From Segatella hominis (GTDB lineage: Bacteria; Bacteroidota; Bacteroidia; Bacteroidales; Bacteroidaceae), in contig NZ_SGVY01000012.1 in NCBI RefSeq assembly GCF_004535825.1, positions 21,614-85,613 of the forward strand: 64,000 bases of DNA. The letters run 5' to 3'. Below the pieces are notes generated by a model. It was not told the DNA's origin. It saw only the letters and a list, made by a program, of their open reading frames with translations, and did no database searches. The position numbers were made by a program, and so were the translations under genes. This document shows positions 26,586-34,580 of the stretch, piece by piece (the stretch's first letter is position 1; every line of letters starts with the position of its first letter).

Positions 26586-26593
26586 CAAAAGTA
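26586..26593 (-). promoter_or_regulatory. -7 promoter element of the YD-repeat operon
   Basis: Minus strand TACTTTTG, 30 bp before ATG 26556, with TTTG at 26619-26616 (22-bp spacer). Only one such promoter is evident for the run 26556 to 18337. Confidence 0.55.
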
Positions 26594-26667
26594 TAAAAAA
26601 ACAGAGAAAATTCATCAAACCAGTATTCGCATTAAGATTCACATTTCAAAACCTCCGATTTCATCGA

Positions 26668-28221
26668 CTAAATCAGTTCCAAGAAATCATCCAAATCTTC
26701 TGCTTTTCCTTTATTAGAAGTTATCTTTTCATAGAGCCGCTGTTTTGTCGTTGATATTGTAGAAGGAGCTTTACTAGTCAATATTGCTATCTTTGATGTT
26801 GGCATTTTAATTTTGACTAACAGACATACATGAAACTGCTGACTATACAGTTTATTGCAACTATATAATTTATCCTTAAATTTAGGATAAGACTGTTCTA
26901 CTTCCATCTCCAACTTCCCCCATTCTTCATCTGTTAAATGTTTGTTTTTTGTTAAGTAATAATTCCATTTAGTTGACATAAAACCTTTCTTACTTGAAGT
27001 TTTTCCCAAAGCCATGAGTTTCCAATCTTTGATTTTATTCTGAAGCTTCAACTTTTTTACAAGACTCAATTCCCAATAAAAGGAAAATGAGAAAAATATT
27101 ATTACAACACTAACTATTAGCGCCAACAACTCTAACTGTTTATTTTTATTTTGTATTTCCAATTCAGCCACTTTCTCGATTTGATAAGCGTAATCAAACA
27201 ATGCCTTACCTTTAGCTGCTTGTTCGTCAGCATCTATCCGCTTCAAAGAATCCGATAGTTCAAAGTACTCTGTTACATATTTATTTGCCTCTTGAACATT
27301 CAATTGGTTGCCATCTATACATATTAATCTCCTTAAAATTTCAAGTCTGAAAGTTCTTTCAGAAATCGGCAATATTTTATGGAACAAAGATGCAGCCAAA
27401 CTATCATCACCTTTCATCTGATGATAAACCGCTTTTACATATATCTCCTCGGCATCGCATGTGCTTGACATCGAATTTACTAAAGACATATATTTTACTA
27501 CCGAATCTGAATTATTATCTATATAGCAATTTGATATTTGAAGATATATTTCACGTTCCAACTCCTTGTCTTTGAGCTCTTTCGCTAGGGGTATTGCTCG
27601 ATTATAAACAAACAGAGCACTATCCATATAACCCAAATAATCATAAGAAAGCCCGATGTCCCTCAAATCATACAATAAACCTTTTTTATCTTTCATTATA
27701 CTATCGCAACGGTAGGATTCTTTGAAAAAAGAAATAGCTAAGCTAAGATTTTCTTCATGTCCAAAGATTTCTCCTAACTGTGCATTGGTTAAGCCTCGTA
27801 GCTTTATATCCTCATTCTCATCCAACAGAGCGACGACTTTTCGAAAACTTCTTAAAGCAGATGGATAATTTCCCATATCGCTTTGTTTCCTTCCCAACAA
27901 ATAATACGCTTTTGCCAACAATGGGTAATCATCATTGGTTTTATAAAAATCCACCAATGTACTAATACTATCTAAGTTTCCTAAAGGCATATACAATTTA
28001 TCCTTCGCCATCATCTTTAACAAACGAAGATACATAACGTCTTCCGTTTTTGTAGTATCCATGTTACTCGCAATAGAATCCAATTTTGCCAAAGCTATTT
28101 GGGGATTCGAACAAATCAAACAATCCGTCTCTACCAAGACCTTAGGATATCGATGCCTGCAGGCACTTAGTGTTATCAGCAAGAGAAATGTTAGTAAAAA
28201 TAGAATAATTCTACTTTTCAT
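26668..28221 (-). CDS. TPR lipoprotein regulator with TM and C-terminal helix-turn-helix
   Basis: 517 residues from ATG 28221 (MKSRIILF). Lipobox LSAC near residue 21, about six TPRs (ALRSFRKVVALLDENED, AISFFKESYRCD, ALFVYNRAIPLAKEL), a TM helix (LLALIVSVVIIFFSFSFYW, about 365-385), then a cytoplasmic domain ending in a sigma-region-4-like HTH (MPTSKIAILTSKAPSTIS TTKQRLYEK). Such TPR-TM-HTH proteins are common regulators beside surface-protein loci in Bacteroidota. It lies directly upstream of the YD operon on the same strand and probably controls it. Confidence 0.8.
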   Translation of the reverse strand: MKSRIILFLLTFLLLITLSACRHRYPKVLVETDCLICSNPQIALAKLDSIASNMDTTKTEDVMYLRLLKMMAKDKLYMPLGNLDSISTLVDFYKTNDDYPLLAKAYYLLGRKQSDMGNYPSALRSFRKVVALLDENEDIKLRGLTNAQLGEIFGHEENLSLAISFFKESYRCDSIMKDKKGLLYDLRDIGLSYDYLGYMDSALFVYNRAIPLAKELKDKELEREIYLQISNCYIDNNSDSVVKYMSLVNSMSSTCDAEEIYVKAVYHQMKGDDSLAASLFHKILPISERTFRLEILRRLICIDGNQLNVQEANKYVTEYFELSDSLKRIDADEQAAKGKALFDYAYQIEKVAELEIQNKNKQLELLALIVSVVIIFFSFSFYWELSLVKKLKLQNKIKDWKLMALGKTSSKKGFMSTKWNYYLTKNKHLTDEEWGKLEMEVEQSYPKFKDKLYSCNKLYSQQFHVCLLVKIKMPTSKIAILTSKAPSTISTTKQRLYEKITSNKGKAEDLDDFLELI

Positions 28222-28232
28222 ATTACATAAGA

Positions 28233-28417
28233 ACAAAAAAACGCTCCCACTTCCTCACCTATTCAAGAAGAGGAAATGGGAGCACAAAATATCATGGTTA
28301 ATTGTCTTTTTCTTTATAAATAACATTGTTAGCTCCACTCGTAATCTTAAGAGCTTCAGGATGTTCTTGGATAAACGTATTGATGTGGCGCACACGCTTT
28401 TCTTCCAAGATTTCATC
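28233..28417 (-). repeat. Right copy of the 186-bp direct repeat
   Basis: Contains the natural 3' end of the N-acyltransferase gene (from the DEILEEK codons), its stop at 28298, and a terminator. It matches 18271-18456 in the same orientation with three substitutions. The regulator gene of the module starts 12 bp beyond its left edge. Confidence 0.9.
28243..28283 (-). terminator. Terminator of the glycine-lipid gene pair
   Basis: Arms 28243-28256 and 28270-28283, 13-nt loop, then C-G and seven T on the minus strand. It is inside the direct repeat. Confidence 0.85.
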
Positions 28418-29293
28418 AACGGCAATCAAGATGCCGGTCTCCTCCACATCACCAAAACCATAGTTGATGGCTGTGCCGAAGAGCTTCATCGTAGGACTCA
28501 AATTCATGTAGGCATTAACCAACGGAGGAATGTTGAAACCAAGTTTACGCACCTCGCTATTCAAAATACGATAGTCTGCCTTGAAATCAGACTCTGTAAA
28601 GATAGCAGCCAACTCAGATTCTGGAGTTTCCAGTCGAAGAGGTTTCATCGGAATAACCAGGTTTTCCTTATCATCAAAATGCTTCTTGAGGAAGTAGAGA
28701 ATCATGTCGCGACCTCGACGGATGTAGGAAGGATACATCGTCATCTTGCCAAAGAAATACTTGAGTTCAGGATAAAGAACCGTCAAGGCTCCCAAACCAT
28801 CCCATAGATTATCTAAAGCAAAGATACTTTTCGAATTCTTGCGCACATTCTGATAATCAAGAGAAACAAATGAGCGACCCAATTCTGCCGTATAAGGCAT
28901 ATACTCCTTTAAAAATTTATCAGAAAAGTGGAACATGTGACTTGTAGCCAATATAGGCTGTCCGTTCTCACCCAATTTCCAGTCCTTTCCCAACAAATAG
29001 CGATAACCACCGATAATCTCATCAGCCTCGGGATTCCAGACAATGAGTTGCTTATAGCAATTCTCTCCGAAATCAAACTCATCCAAGTCCATCGACTTTC
29101 CAGAACCACCACCAGCGGTACGGAAAGCAATCTCACGCAAGCGGCCGATTTCCTTCAGTACATTAGGAGAATCATTAGCCGTTACAATATAGATTTCGTT
29201 ATGACTTTTATTAGTCATACGAAGTTGCTTGTCGGGAGTTAACTCACTCTTCAGCAAGGCTTTGTCTATTGGTTGTATAATCTCTTCTTCCAT
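28298..29293 (-). CDS. glsB: GNAT-fold N-acyltransferase, probable glycine-lipid synthase subunit GlsB
   Basis: 331 residues with the hemolysin/ornithine-lipid N-acyltransferase (OlsB-like) pattern: VLKEIGRLREIAFRTAGGG, DEFDFGENCYKQLIVWNPEA, IIGGYRYLLG, TAELGRSFV, then an extended C-terminal region (GMGALTVL-like LWDGLGALTVLYPELKYFFG). In Bacteroides the adjacent GlsB/GlsA pair makes N-acyl and O-acylated glycine lipids; the gene pair here is arranged the same way (19 bp apart). The last 38 residues and terminator are duplicated at 18271-18456, so the 3' end may have been replaced during acquisition of the YD module. Confidence 0.82.
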   Translation of the reverse strand: MEEEIIQPIDKALLKSELTPDKQLRMTNKSHNEIYIVTANDSPNVLKEIGRLREIAFRTAGGGSGKSMDLDEFDFGENCYKQLIVWNPEADEIIGGYRYLLGKDWKLGENGQPILATSHMFHFSDKFLKEYMPYTAELGRSFVSLDYQNVRKNSKSIFALDNLWDGLGALTVLYPELKYFFGKMTMYPSYIRRGRDMILYFLKKHFDDKENLVIPMKPLRLETPESELAAIFTESDFKADYRILNSEVRKLGFNIPPLVNAYMNLSPTMKLFGTAINYGFGDVEETGILIAVDEILEEKRVRHINTFIQEHPEALKITSGANNVIYKEKDN

Positions 29294-29311
29294 TTTCTTT
29301 TTATAGAAATC

Positions 29312-30139
29312 CTATAATTCGTAAACTTTATCTTCTACATACTGCGCCCACTCTGTAGCCGTTTTACTTTTATCAAAAGTTTGCCACGGAATCGGCTTTC
29401 CTATTGCTATTCTGAAATGCTTGCCCACATTCTTGTACATCTCATCTACCAGAAACATCATGGCGAGATTGAACGGCAGATGCTTGTCACTAAATCTGGC
29501 AATACGATAGAAACGTTCTGAGTTCTGACCGCCGAAATGAATCGGCACGACATCTCTCTGATATTCAACACTCTTAGAAATGAAAGTCTTTTTCCAAGGG
29601 ATGTCATGAATCGTACCATCATCACGCTTGCGACTATTAAGTCCTGCAGGAAACATCAACATGTGATTTTTGCTCTGGAAACCAGCCTCTACCATACGAG
29701 GGAAGTCACGACTGTTACGTCCGGTTTTGTTGATACCGATGCTCACAGGTTTCAAACCAGGAAGATTGAGCAGGAGATCATTCACCAGATAACGGAAATT
29801 ACCATCATAATGCTGTCCGATGATGGAACCCAAAGCCACTCCATCCTGACCACCTAAAGGGTGATTAGAAACAAAAGTATAGAGCTTGCCATCATTCTTG
29901 TCAGGCAAGTTTTCTGCTCCTACAATTTCAATATCCATCTTCAGATATTTCACACACTCAGTCAGCCACTCCGTACCCGACAGATGGCGACTTTCCCATA
30001 AGAACTTATTAACCTCGTCTTCGTGAACGAGTTTCTTGAGCCAAGACACGACAAATCCAGGCACAAATTTAGCCTTTGCACCCATCTTGCCTTTCAGTAT
30101 CCTATCTATGTCGATTGTCTTTTCTATTGCTTCACTCAT
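29312..30139 (-). CDS. glsA: PlsC-like acyltransferase, probable glycine-lipid O-acyltransferase GlsA
   Basis: 275 residues of the lysophospholipid acyltransferase family. The catalytic HX4D motif is in FVSNHPLGGQDGVALG as HPLGGQD, a one-residue-longer variant typical of this subgroup. An MFPAGLNSRKRDDG stretch corresponds to the substrate-binding FPEG block. It precedes the N-acyltransferase by 19 bp on the same strand. Inner-membrane-associated; with its partner it should complete diacylated amino-acid lipid synthesis. Assignment rests on gene order and family. Confidence 0.82.
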   Translation of the reverse strand: MSEAIEKTIDIDRILKGKMGAKAKFVPGFVVSWLKKLVHEDEVNKFLWESRHLSGTEWLTECVKYLKMDIEIVGAENLPDKNDGKLYTFVSNHPLGGQDGVALGSIIGQHYDGNFRYLVNDLLLNLPGLKPVSIGINKTGRNSRDFPRMVEAGFQSKNHMLMFPAGLNSRKRDDGTIHDIPWKKTFISKSVEYQRDVVPIHFGGQNSERFYRIARFSDKHLPFNLAMMFLVDEMYKNVGKHFRIAIGKPIPWQTFDKSKTATEWAQYVEDKVYEL

Positions 30140-30163
30140 TTCATTATTCAGCTAAACTACCTG

Positions 30164-30171
30164 CAAAAATA
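30164..30171 (-). promoter_or_regulatory. -7 promoter element for the glsA-glsB pair
   Basis: Minus strand TATTTTTG then C, 25 bp before ATG 30139. No clear -33 partner. Confidence 0.45.
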
Positions 30172-30361
30172 ACTCAACTTTTTTAAATACGTGCCATTTT
30201 TGCGAAAAAAAATCAAAAAACACATAAATTTAGTTGGAAAAAGGCAGTTTTCTCTTTATTTTTGCCCACTTTAATACGTTTTTCCTCGCATCAAAGTACA
30301 CTTACGAAACAAGCTCGTTTCCCCACACAATCAACTTTTTTATTAAGTTTTTAAAAATTTG

Positions 30362-30386
30362 TGGGGAAAAGTGGGGGAATATGGGG
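30362..30386 (+). promoter_or_regulatory. Triple MraZ-binding box
   Basis: TGGGG at 30362-30366, 30372-30376 and 30382-30386, each separated by exactly 5 bp. This matches the (TGGGN-N5)x3 site bound by MraZ in other bacteria. It ends 9 bp before the -7 element of mraZ, so binding would repress the division cluster promoter. Confidence 0.85.
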
Positions 30387-30395
30387 AAAAATGTG

Positions 30396-30403
30396 TACCT
30401 TTG
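30396..30403 (+). promoter_or_regulatory. -7 promoter element of the mraZ/dcw cluster
   Basis: TACCTTTG, 30 bp before ATG 30434 and directly downstream of the MraZ boxes. A second possible -7 (TATTTTTG) lies at 30257-30264. Confidence 0.65.
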
Positions 30404-30433
30404 AACCCGAATTCTTTTATATAAGATGTACGT

Positions 30434-30889
30434 ATGCGTTTTTTAGGCAACATAGAGGCTAAAACTGACGCGAAGGGACGTGCCTTCCTGCCAGCTTCTT
30501 TCCGCAAGATTCTACAAGTTTCTGGCGAGGAAAACCTTGTCCTCAGAAAAGACGTCTTTCAGCCCTGCCTGGTCGTTTATCCAGAATCCGTATGGAATGA
30601 ACTGCTGGACCAGTTGAGAAAGAAACTCAACCGATGGAATGCCAAGGAACAGCAGATATACAGAACTTTCATAGCAGACGCCATTTTGCTGACGCTCGAT
30701 GGCAACGGACGTTTTTTGATTCCGAAGAGACTGCTCAAACAGGCTGACATAGAACAGAGCATCCGCTTCGTCGGCATGGGAGATACCATAGAAATCTGGA
30801 AAAACGAGGAAGAAGGAGAAACCTTCATGGAACAGGAAGAGTTCAGTAAGGCATTACAGGAAGTAATGTCATTTAATAACGAAGATTAA
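30434..30889 (+). CDS. mraZ: Transcriptional regulator MraZ
   Basis: 151 residues, two AbrB-like swapped-hairpin repeats: N-terminal FLGNIEAKTDAKGRAFLPASF and central DAILLTLDGNGRFLIPKRLL, both with the DxxGRxxLP signature. It represses the division/cell-wall cluster by binding TGGG boxes as an oligomeric ring; three such boxes precede it here. First gene of the cluster, 12 bp before rsmH. Confidence 0.95.
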   Translation: MRFLGNIEAKTDAKGRAFLPASFRKILQVSGEENLVLRKDVFQPCLVVYPESVWNELLDQLRKKLNRWNAKEQQIYRTFIADAILLTLDGNGRFLIPKRLLKQADIEQSIRFVGMGDTIEIWKNEEEGETFMEQEEFSKALQEVMSFNNED

Positions 30890-30901
30890 GCTACAAGAGA
30901 G

Positions 30902-31816
30902 ATGGTAAAGACAGCAGAAACATATCATGTGCCGGTACTTCTCAACGAGAGTATAGATGGCCTAAATATACAACCAGGTGGCATCTACGTGGATGTTACC
31001 TTTGGAGGTGGTGGACACTCTAAGGAAATCCTTGCCAGAATCAACGGCAACGGTCATCTCTACAGTTTCGACCAAGATGCTGATGCAGAAAGAAATGTTG
31101 TGGCCAATAAAGACTTCACCTTTGTATGTTCCAACTTCAGATATTTGAAAAACTGGATGAGATACTATGGTGTGGACGGAATCGATGGTCTGCTCGCAGA
31201 CTTAGGTGTTTCCAGTCATCATTTTGATGACGAGACACGTGGCTTTTCTTTCAGATACGATTCCCCACTCGACATGAGAATGAACAAGAGAGCTGGAAAA
31301 ACTGCTGCAGACATTGTGAATGACTATGAAGAAAGCAGGCTGGCAGATATTTTCTATCTCTATGGAGAACTAAAGAATTCCCGACGTATCGCCTCTGCTC
31401 TCGTCAAAGCCAGAACAGAAAAAAGGATAGAGACTACTACCGACTTCATCAAGGCAGTAGAGCCGCTTTTCAAGAGAGAACGGGAGAAGAAAGATATGGC
31501 TAAGCTCTTCCAGGCGCTCCGCATCGAAGTAAACCACGAAATGGATGCACTCAAGGAAATGCTGAAGTCTGCTACAGAAATATTGAAACCTGGTGGAAGA
31601 CTTTCCGTCATCACTTACCACTCTCTGGAAGACAGAATCGTCAAGAACGTCATGAAATCAGGCAATTCCGAGGGAAAAATCACACAAGACTTCTTCGGCA
31701 GAATAGAGACACCGTTTAAACTTATCAACAATAAGGTAATCGTCCCTAACGCTGAAGAGCTGGAAAGAAACCCAAGAAGCAGAAGTGCCAAACTTAGAAT
31801 CGCAGAAAAGAAATGA
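30902..31816 (+). CDS. rsmH: 16S rRNA (cytosine(1402)-N(4))-methyltransferase
   Basis: 304 residues. SAM-dependent methyltransferase of 16S rRNA C1402. Family blocks: HVPVLLNESIDGL near the start, VDVTFGGGGHSKEIL (SAM-binding), DGLLADLGVSSHHFD, RGFSFRYDSPLDMRM, and VITYHSLEDRIVK. Normal length. The stop overlaps the next start by 4 bp (ATGA). Confidence 0.97.
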   Translation: MVKTAETYHVPVLLNESIDGLNIQPGGIYVDVTFGGGGHSKEILARINGNGHLYSFDQDADAERNVVANKDFTFVCSNFRYLKNWMRYYGVDGIDGLLADLGVSSHHFDDETRGFSFRYDSPLDMRMNKRAGKTAADIVNDYEESRLADIFYLYGELKNSRRIASALVKARTEKRIETTTDFIKAVEPLFKREREKKDMAKLFQALRIEVNHEMDALKEMLKSATEILKPGGRLSVITYHSLEDRIVKNVMKSGNSEGKITQDFFGRIETPFKLINNKVIVPNAEELERNPRSRSAKLRIAEKK

Positions 31817-32307
31817 TGGAAGACAATAAAGAAGACAAGTCCAAGCTGGAGGCCGAAGAAGATAAGTCCAAGCAGGAACTGAAGGAAGACAAGACTAAAG
31901 GCGAGCCGAGGGAAAACAACGATAAACTTGAACTGAAACAAGTTATCGCAGAACAGGCGATAGAGGGTGAAGCTCCCCTATCTTCCAACTTCTCGCTACG
32001 TAAAATCCTTGGTGGTGACATCCTGACTGCGCGCATCATACGACGGCAGATATGGTTAGTCATCCTGGTCGTTTTTTTCGTCATCATTTACATATCCAAC
32101 AGATATAGTATTCAAAAAGACTTGATAGAAATAGACCAATTGCAAAAAGAACTACAGGATGCTAAATACAAAGCACTTTCCAGCAGTAGCCAGATAACAG
32201 AGAAGAGTCGTGAAAGCAACGTATTAGAAATGCTCAAAAACAATAAAGACAGCGTTCTGCACATTGCCACACAACCTCCATATATAATAAATGTACCCGA
32301 ACAATGA
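31813..32307 (+). CDS. ftsL: FtsL-like divisome protein with acidic N-terminal extension
   Basis: 164 residues. About 75 residues of charged cytoplasmic leader with repeated EDKSK/EDKTK units, one TM (about 77-96: WLVILVVFFVIIYISN), then a short periplasmic coiled coil (IEIDQLQKELQDAKYKALSS). Position between rsmH and ftsI and the single-TM-plus-coil layout fit FtsL, which holds the FtsQBL complex and activates FtsWI. The long leader is unusual. Overlaps by 4 bp with both neighbours. Called mainly on position and topology. Confidence 0.8.
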   Translation: MMEDNKEDKSKLEAEEDKSKQELKEDKTKGEPRENNDKLELKQVIAEQAIEGEAPLSSNFSLRKILGGDILTARIIRRQIWLVILVVFFVIIYISNRYSIQKDLIEIDQLQKELQDAKYKALSSSSQITEKSRESNVLEMLKNNKDSVLHIATQPPYIINVPEQ

Positions 32308-34460
32308 GCAAGTTTGATGCAAAAAAAGTGATGCCCAGATATCGTGCCATTTCATTTGGCCTGATTTTCTTTGCCGTATTAGTAGTCGGCAAGTCACTAT
32401 ATATCATGACTGCCAAGCGCGACTACTGGATGAAGGTAGCCAGCAGACAGAAGAAAGACTCGGTGACCGTTAAGCCTAACCGAGGAAATATCCTGAGCTG
32501 TACAGGACAACTCCTTGCCAGTTCCTTGCCTGAGTTCAAGGTATTCATGGACTTTGTTGCCCTCAGCGAGGCAAAAGGAGACTCCTTATGGAACGTCAAG
32601 GAAGATTCCATCTGCGATGGACTTCATAAAATATTCCCAGACAAGAGTGCAGCAGAGTTTAAGGCTCACCTGGAAGAAGGAAAAGCCAAGAAGAAGAGGC
32701 ATTGGGTGATCTACAACGAGCGTATCAACTACAATACCTTCACGGAAGTGAAAGATTTGCCTCTCTTCAGACTTGGAACCAACAAGAGTGGATTCCATTG
32801 GGAGGAATACAATGCCCGTAAACGTTCGTATGGTTCGCTGGCTGGCAGAACTATCGGAGCGATGTTCGGTGCTAAAGATACGGCGAGATTCGGACTGGAA
32901 TTGTCGTACGACTCCATTCTTCGCGGTACCAATGGTATTGTACACAGAAGAAAAGTTCGCAACAAGTTCCTTGACATTACCGATACTCCACCTATTGATG
33001 GTGCAGATATCGTAACCACAATTGATGTCGGCATGCAAGACCTTGCAGAACGTTCGGTCATTAACGAGTTGAAGGAAATCAACGGAAACGTAGGCGTAGC
33101 CATCGTGATGGATGTGAAGACTGGCGACATCAAAGCCATTGTAAACATGGAAAAATGCTTTGATGGCGAATACCGAGAAATCCACAACCATGCTGTCAGC
33201 GACTTGCTAGAACCAGGTTCGGTATTCAAGACCGCCTCGTTACTGGTGGCTCTCGATGACGGCGTGGTTGACACGACTTACTCTGTAGAGACCGGCGGAG
33301 GTGTATGGCCGATGTACGGACGAGACATGAAAGACCATAACTGGCGAAAGGGAGGATATGGAAGACTTACTTTTGCCCAGACATTATGGTACAGTTCAAA
33401 CATCGGCGTGAGCAGAATCATCGATGATCATTATCGCAACAACCCTGAAAAGTTTGTAAAAGGCATACATCGTATAGGTCTGGCGGATGATTTAAAAATT
33501 CCACTTGTAGGTGCAACACCGGCAAGAATCCGAATGCCTCACAAAAACAGTCATGGACAGTACGACAACTGGAGTAAGACGGCTTTGCCATGGATGAGTA
33601 TCGGCTACGAGACGCAAGTTCCGCCTATCTCTACGCTCACGTTCTACAACGCAATCGCCAACAACGGCAAGATGATGAGACCCCGTTTTGTAACGAAGGT
33701 TGTCAAGGATGGAGAAACAATCATGGAATTTCCACCGGAAGTTCTCCATGAGCGTATAGCCAAGGAGCAAAGCATCAAGAAGATACAGACCATCCTTGAG
33801 CAGGTGGTCAGTATCGGATTGGGAAAGAAAGCAGGTTCACCTAACTTCCTCGTTGCAGGAAAGACCGGAACTGCCCAAATGTCTAAAGGTGCTGGCGGTT
33901 ATAAATCAGGTGGCGTCAACTACCTCCTGAGTTTTGCCGGTTATTTCCCTGCAGACAACCCACGCTACAGTTGCATCGTCTGCATACAGAAATCAGGACT
34001 TCCTGCATCAGGTGGCGGAATGAGTGGTAAGGTCTTCCATGAAATCTCAGAAGGTATCATGGCTCAAAGTCTGAAACTGGATGTAAAAGATGCACAAGAC
34101 TCTGCATCAGTCATCATACCAGATGTTAAGAACGGAAACATACTGGCTGCTGACTACGTCCTGACCCATCTCGGTATAAAGACCAATACCAACTGGAGCG
34201 GAAGTTACCTGACAGGAAATCCAATTTGGGGAAAAGCCGAAAAAGTTGGCAACCGTTATGTGAAACTTGAAAAGCAAAAGCAATATGGTAAGGGAACGGT
34301 ACCAGACATCATCGGTATGGGAGCCCGAGATGCAGTATTCATGATGGAAAGCAGAGGCATAAAAACCAGGTTGTACGGAAGAGGAAAAGTTACCAAACAA
34401 TCCCTCATGGCGGGCAAACCGGTTAAGCAAGGTGCCTTCTGTGTCATCACACTTGAGTGA
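32304..34460 (+). CDS. ftsI: Division transpeptidase (class B PBP) with two PASTA domains
   Basis: 718 residues. TM about 12-33, a pedestal domain, and a transpeptidase domain with EPGSVFKTAS (SxxK nucleophile), YSSNIGVSR (SxN) and VAGKTGTAQ (KTG). The C-terminal ~110 residues hold two PASTA modules (VIIPDVKNGNILAADYVL; TVPDIIGMGARDAVFMME). It cross-links septal peptidoglycan with FtsW. PASTA-tailed FtsI is the form usual in Bacteroidota. Start overlaps the ftsL stop. Confidence 0.95.
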   Translation: MSKFDAKKVMPRYRAISFGLIFFAVLVVGKSLYIMTAKRDYWMKVASRQKKDSVTVKPNRGNILSCTGQLLASSLPEFKVFMDFVALSEAKGDSLWNVKEDSICDGLHKIFPDKSAAEFKAHLEEGKAKKKRHWVIYNERINYNTFTEVKDLPLFRLGTNKSGFHWEEYNARKRSYGSLAGRTIGAMFGAKDTARFGLELSYDSILRGTNGIVHRRKVRNKFLDITDTPPIDGADIVTTIDVGMQDLAERSVINELKEINGNVGVAIVMDVKTGDIKAIVNMEKCFDGEYREIHNHAVSDLLEPGSVFKTASLLVALDDGVVDTTYSVETGGGVWPMYGRDMKDHNWRKGGYGRLTFAQTLWYSSNIGVSRIIDDHYRNNPEKFVKGIHRIGLADDLKIPLVGATPARIRMPHKNSHGQYDNWSKTALPWMSIGYETQVPPISTLTFYNAIANNGKMMRPRFVTKVVKDGETIMEFPPEVLHERIAKEQSIKKIQTILEQVVSIGLGKKAGSPNFLVAGKTGTAQMSKGAGGYKSGGVNYLLSFAGYFPADNPRYSCIVCIQKSGLPASGGGMSGKVFHEISEGIMAQSLKLDVKDAQDSASVIIPDVKNGNILAADYVLTHLGIKTNTNWSGSYLTGNPIWGKAEKVGNRYVKLEKQKQYGKGTVPDIIGMGARDAVFMMESRGIKTRLYGRGKVTKQSLMAGKPVKQGAFCVITLE

Positions 34461-34520
34461 TGAGCACAGATTACATCTTACTGCTACATTTTGCAGCAAA
34501 ACGCTAAAGTCAATATAATA

Positions 34521-34537
34521 AGGTATATGATATACCT
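34521..34537. repeat. 17-bp palindrome before murE
   Basis: AGGTATATGATATACCT is a perfect palindrome around a single G, in the 120-bp gap between ftsI and murE. No recognised function. Confidence 0.35.
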
Positions 34538-34580
34538 ATTTAATATATATAATAGTAACATATAAAAAAAGAAACGATAT

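Noticed and set aside
18271-28417. The direct repeats as IS ends or transposon target duplications
   Set aside because: No transposase or terminal inverted repeats; the repeat is far too long for a target duplication and matches a gene 3' end.
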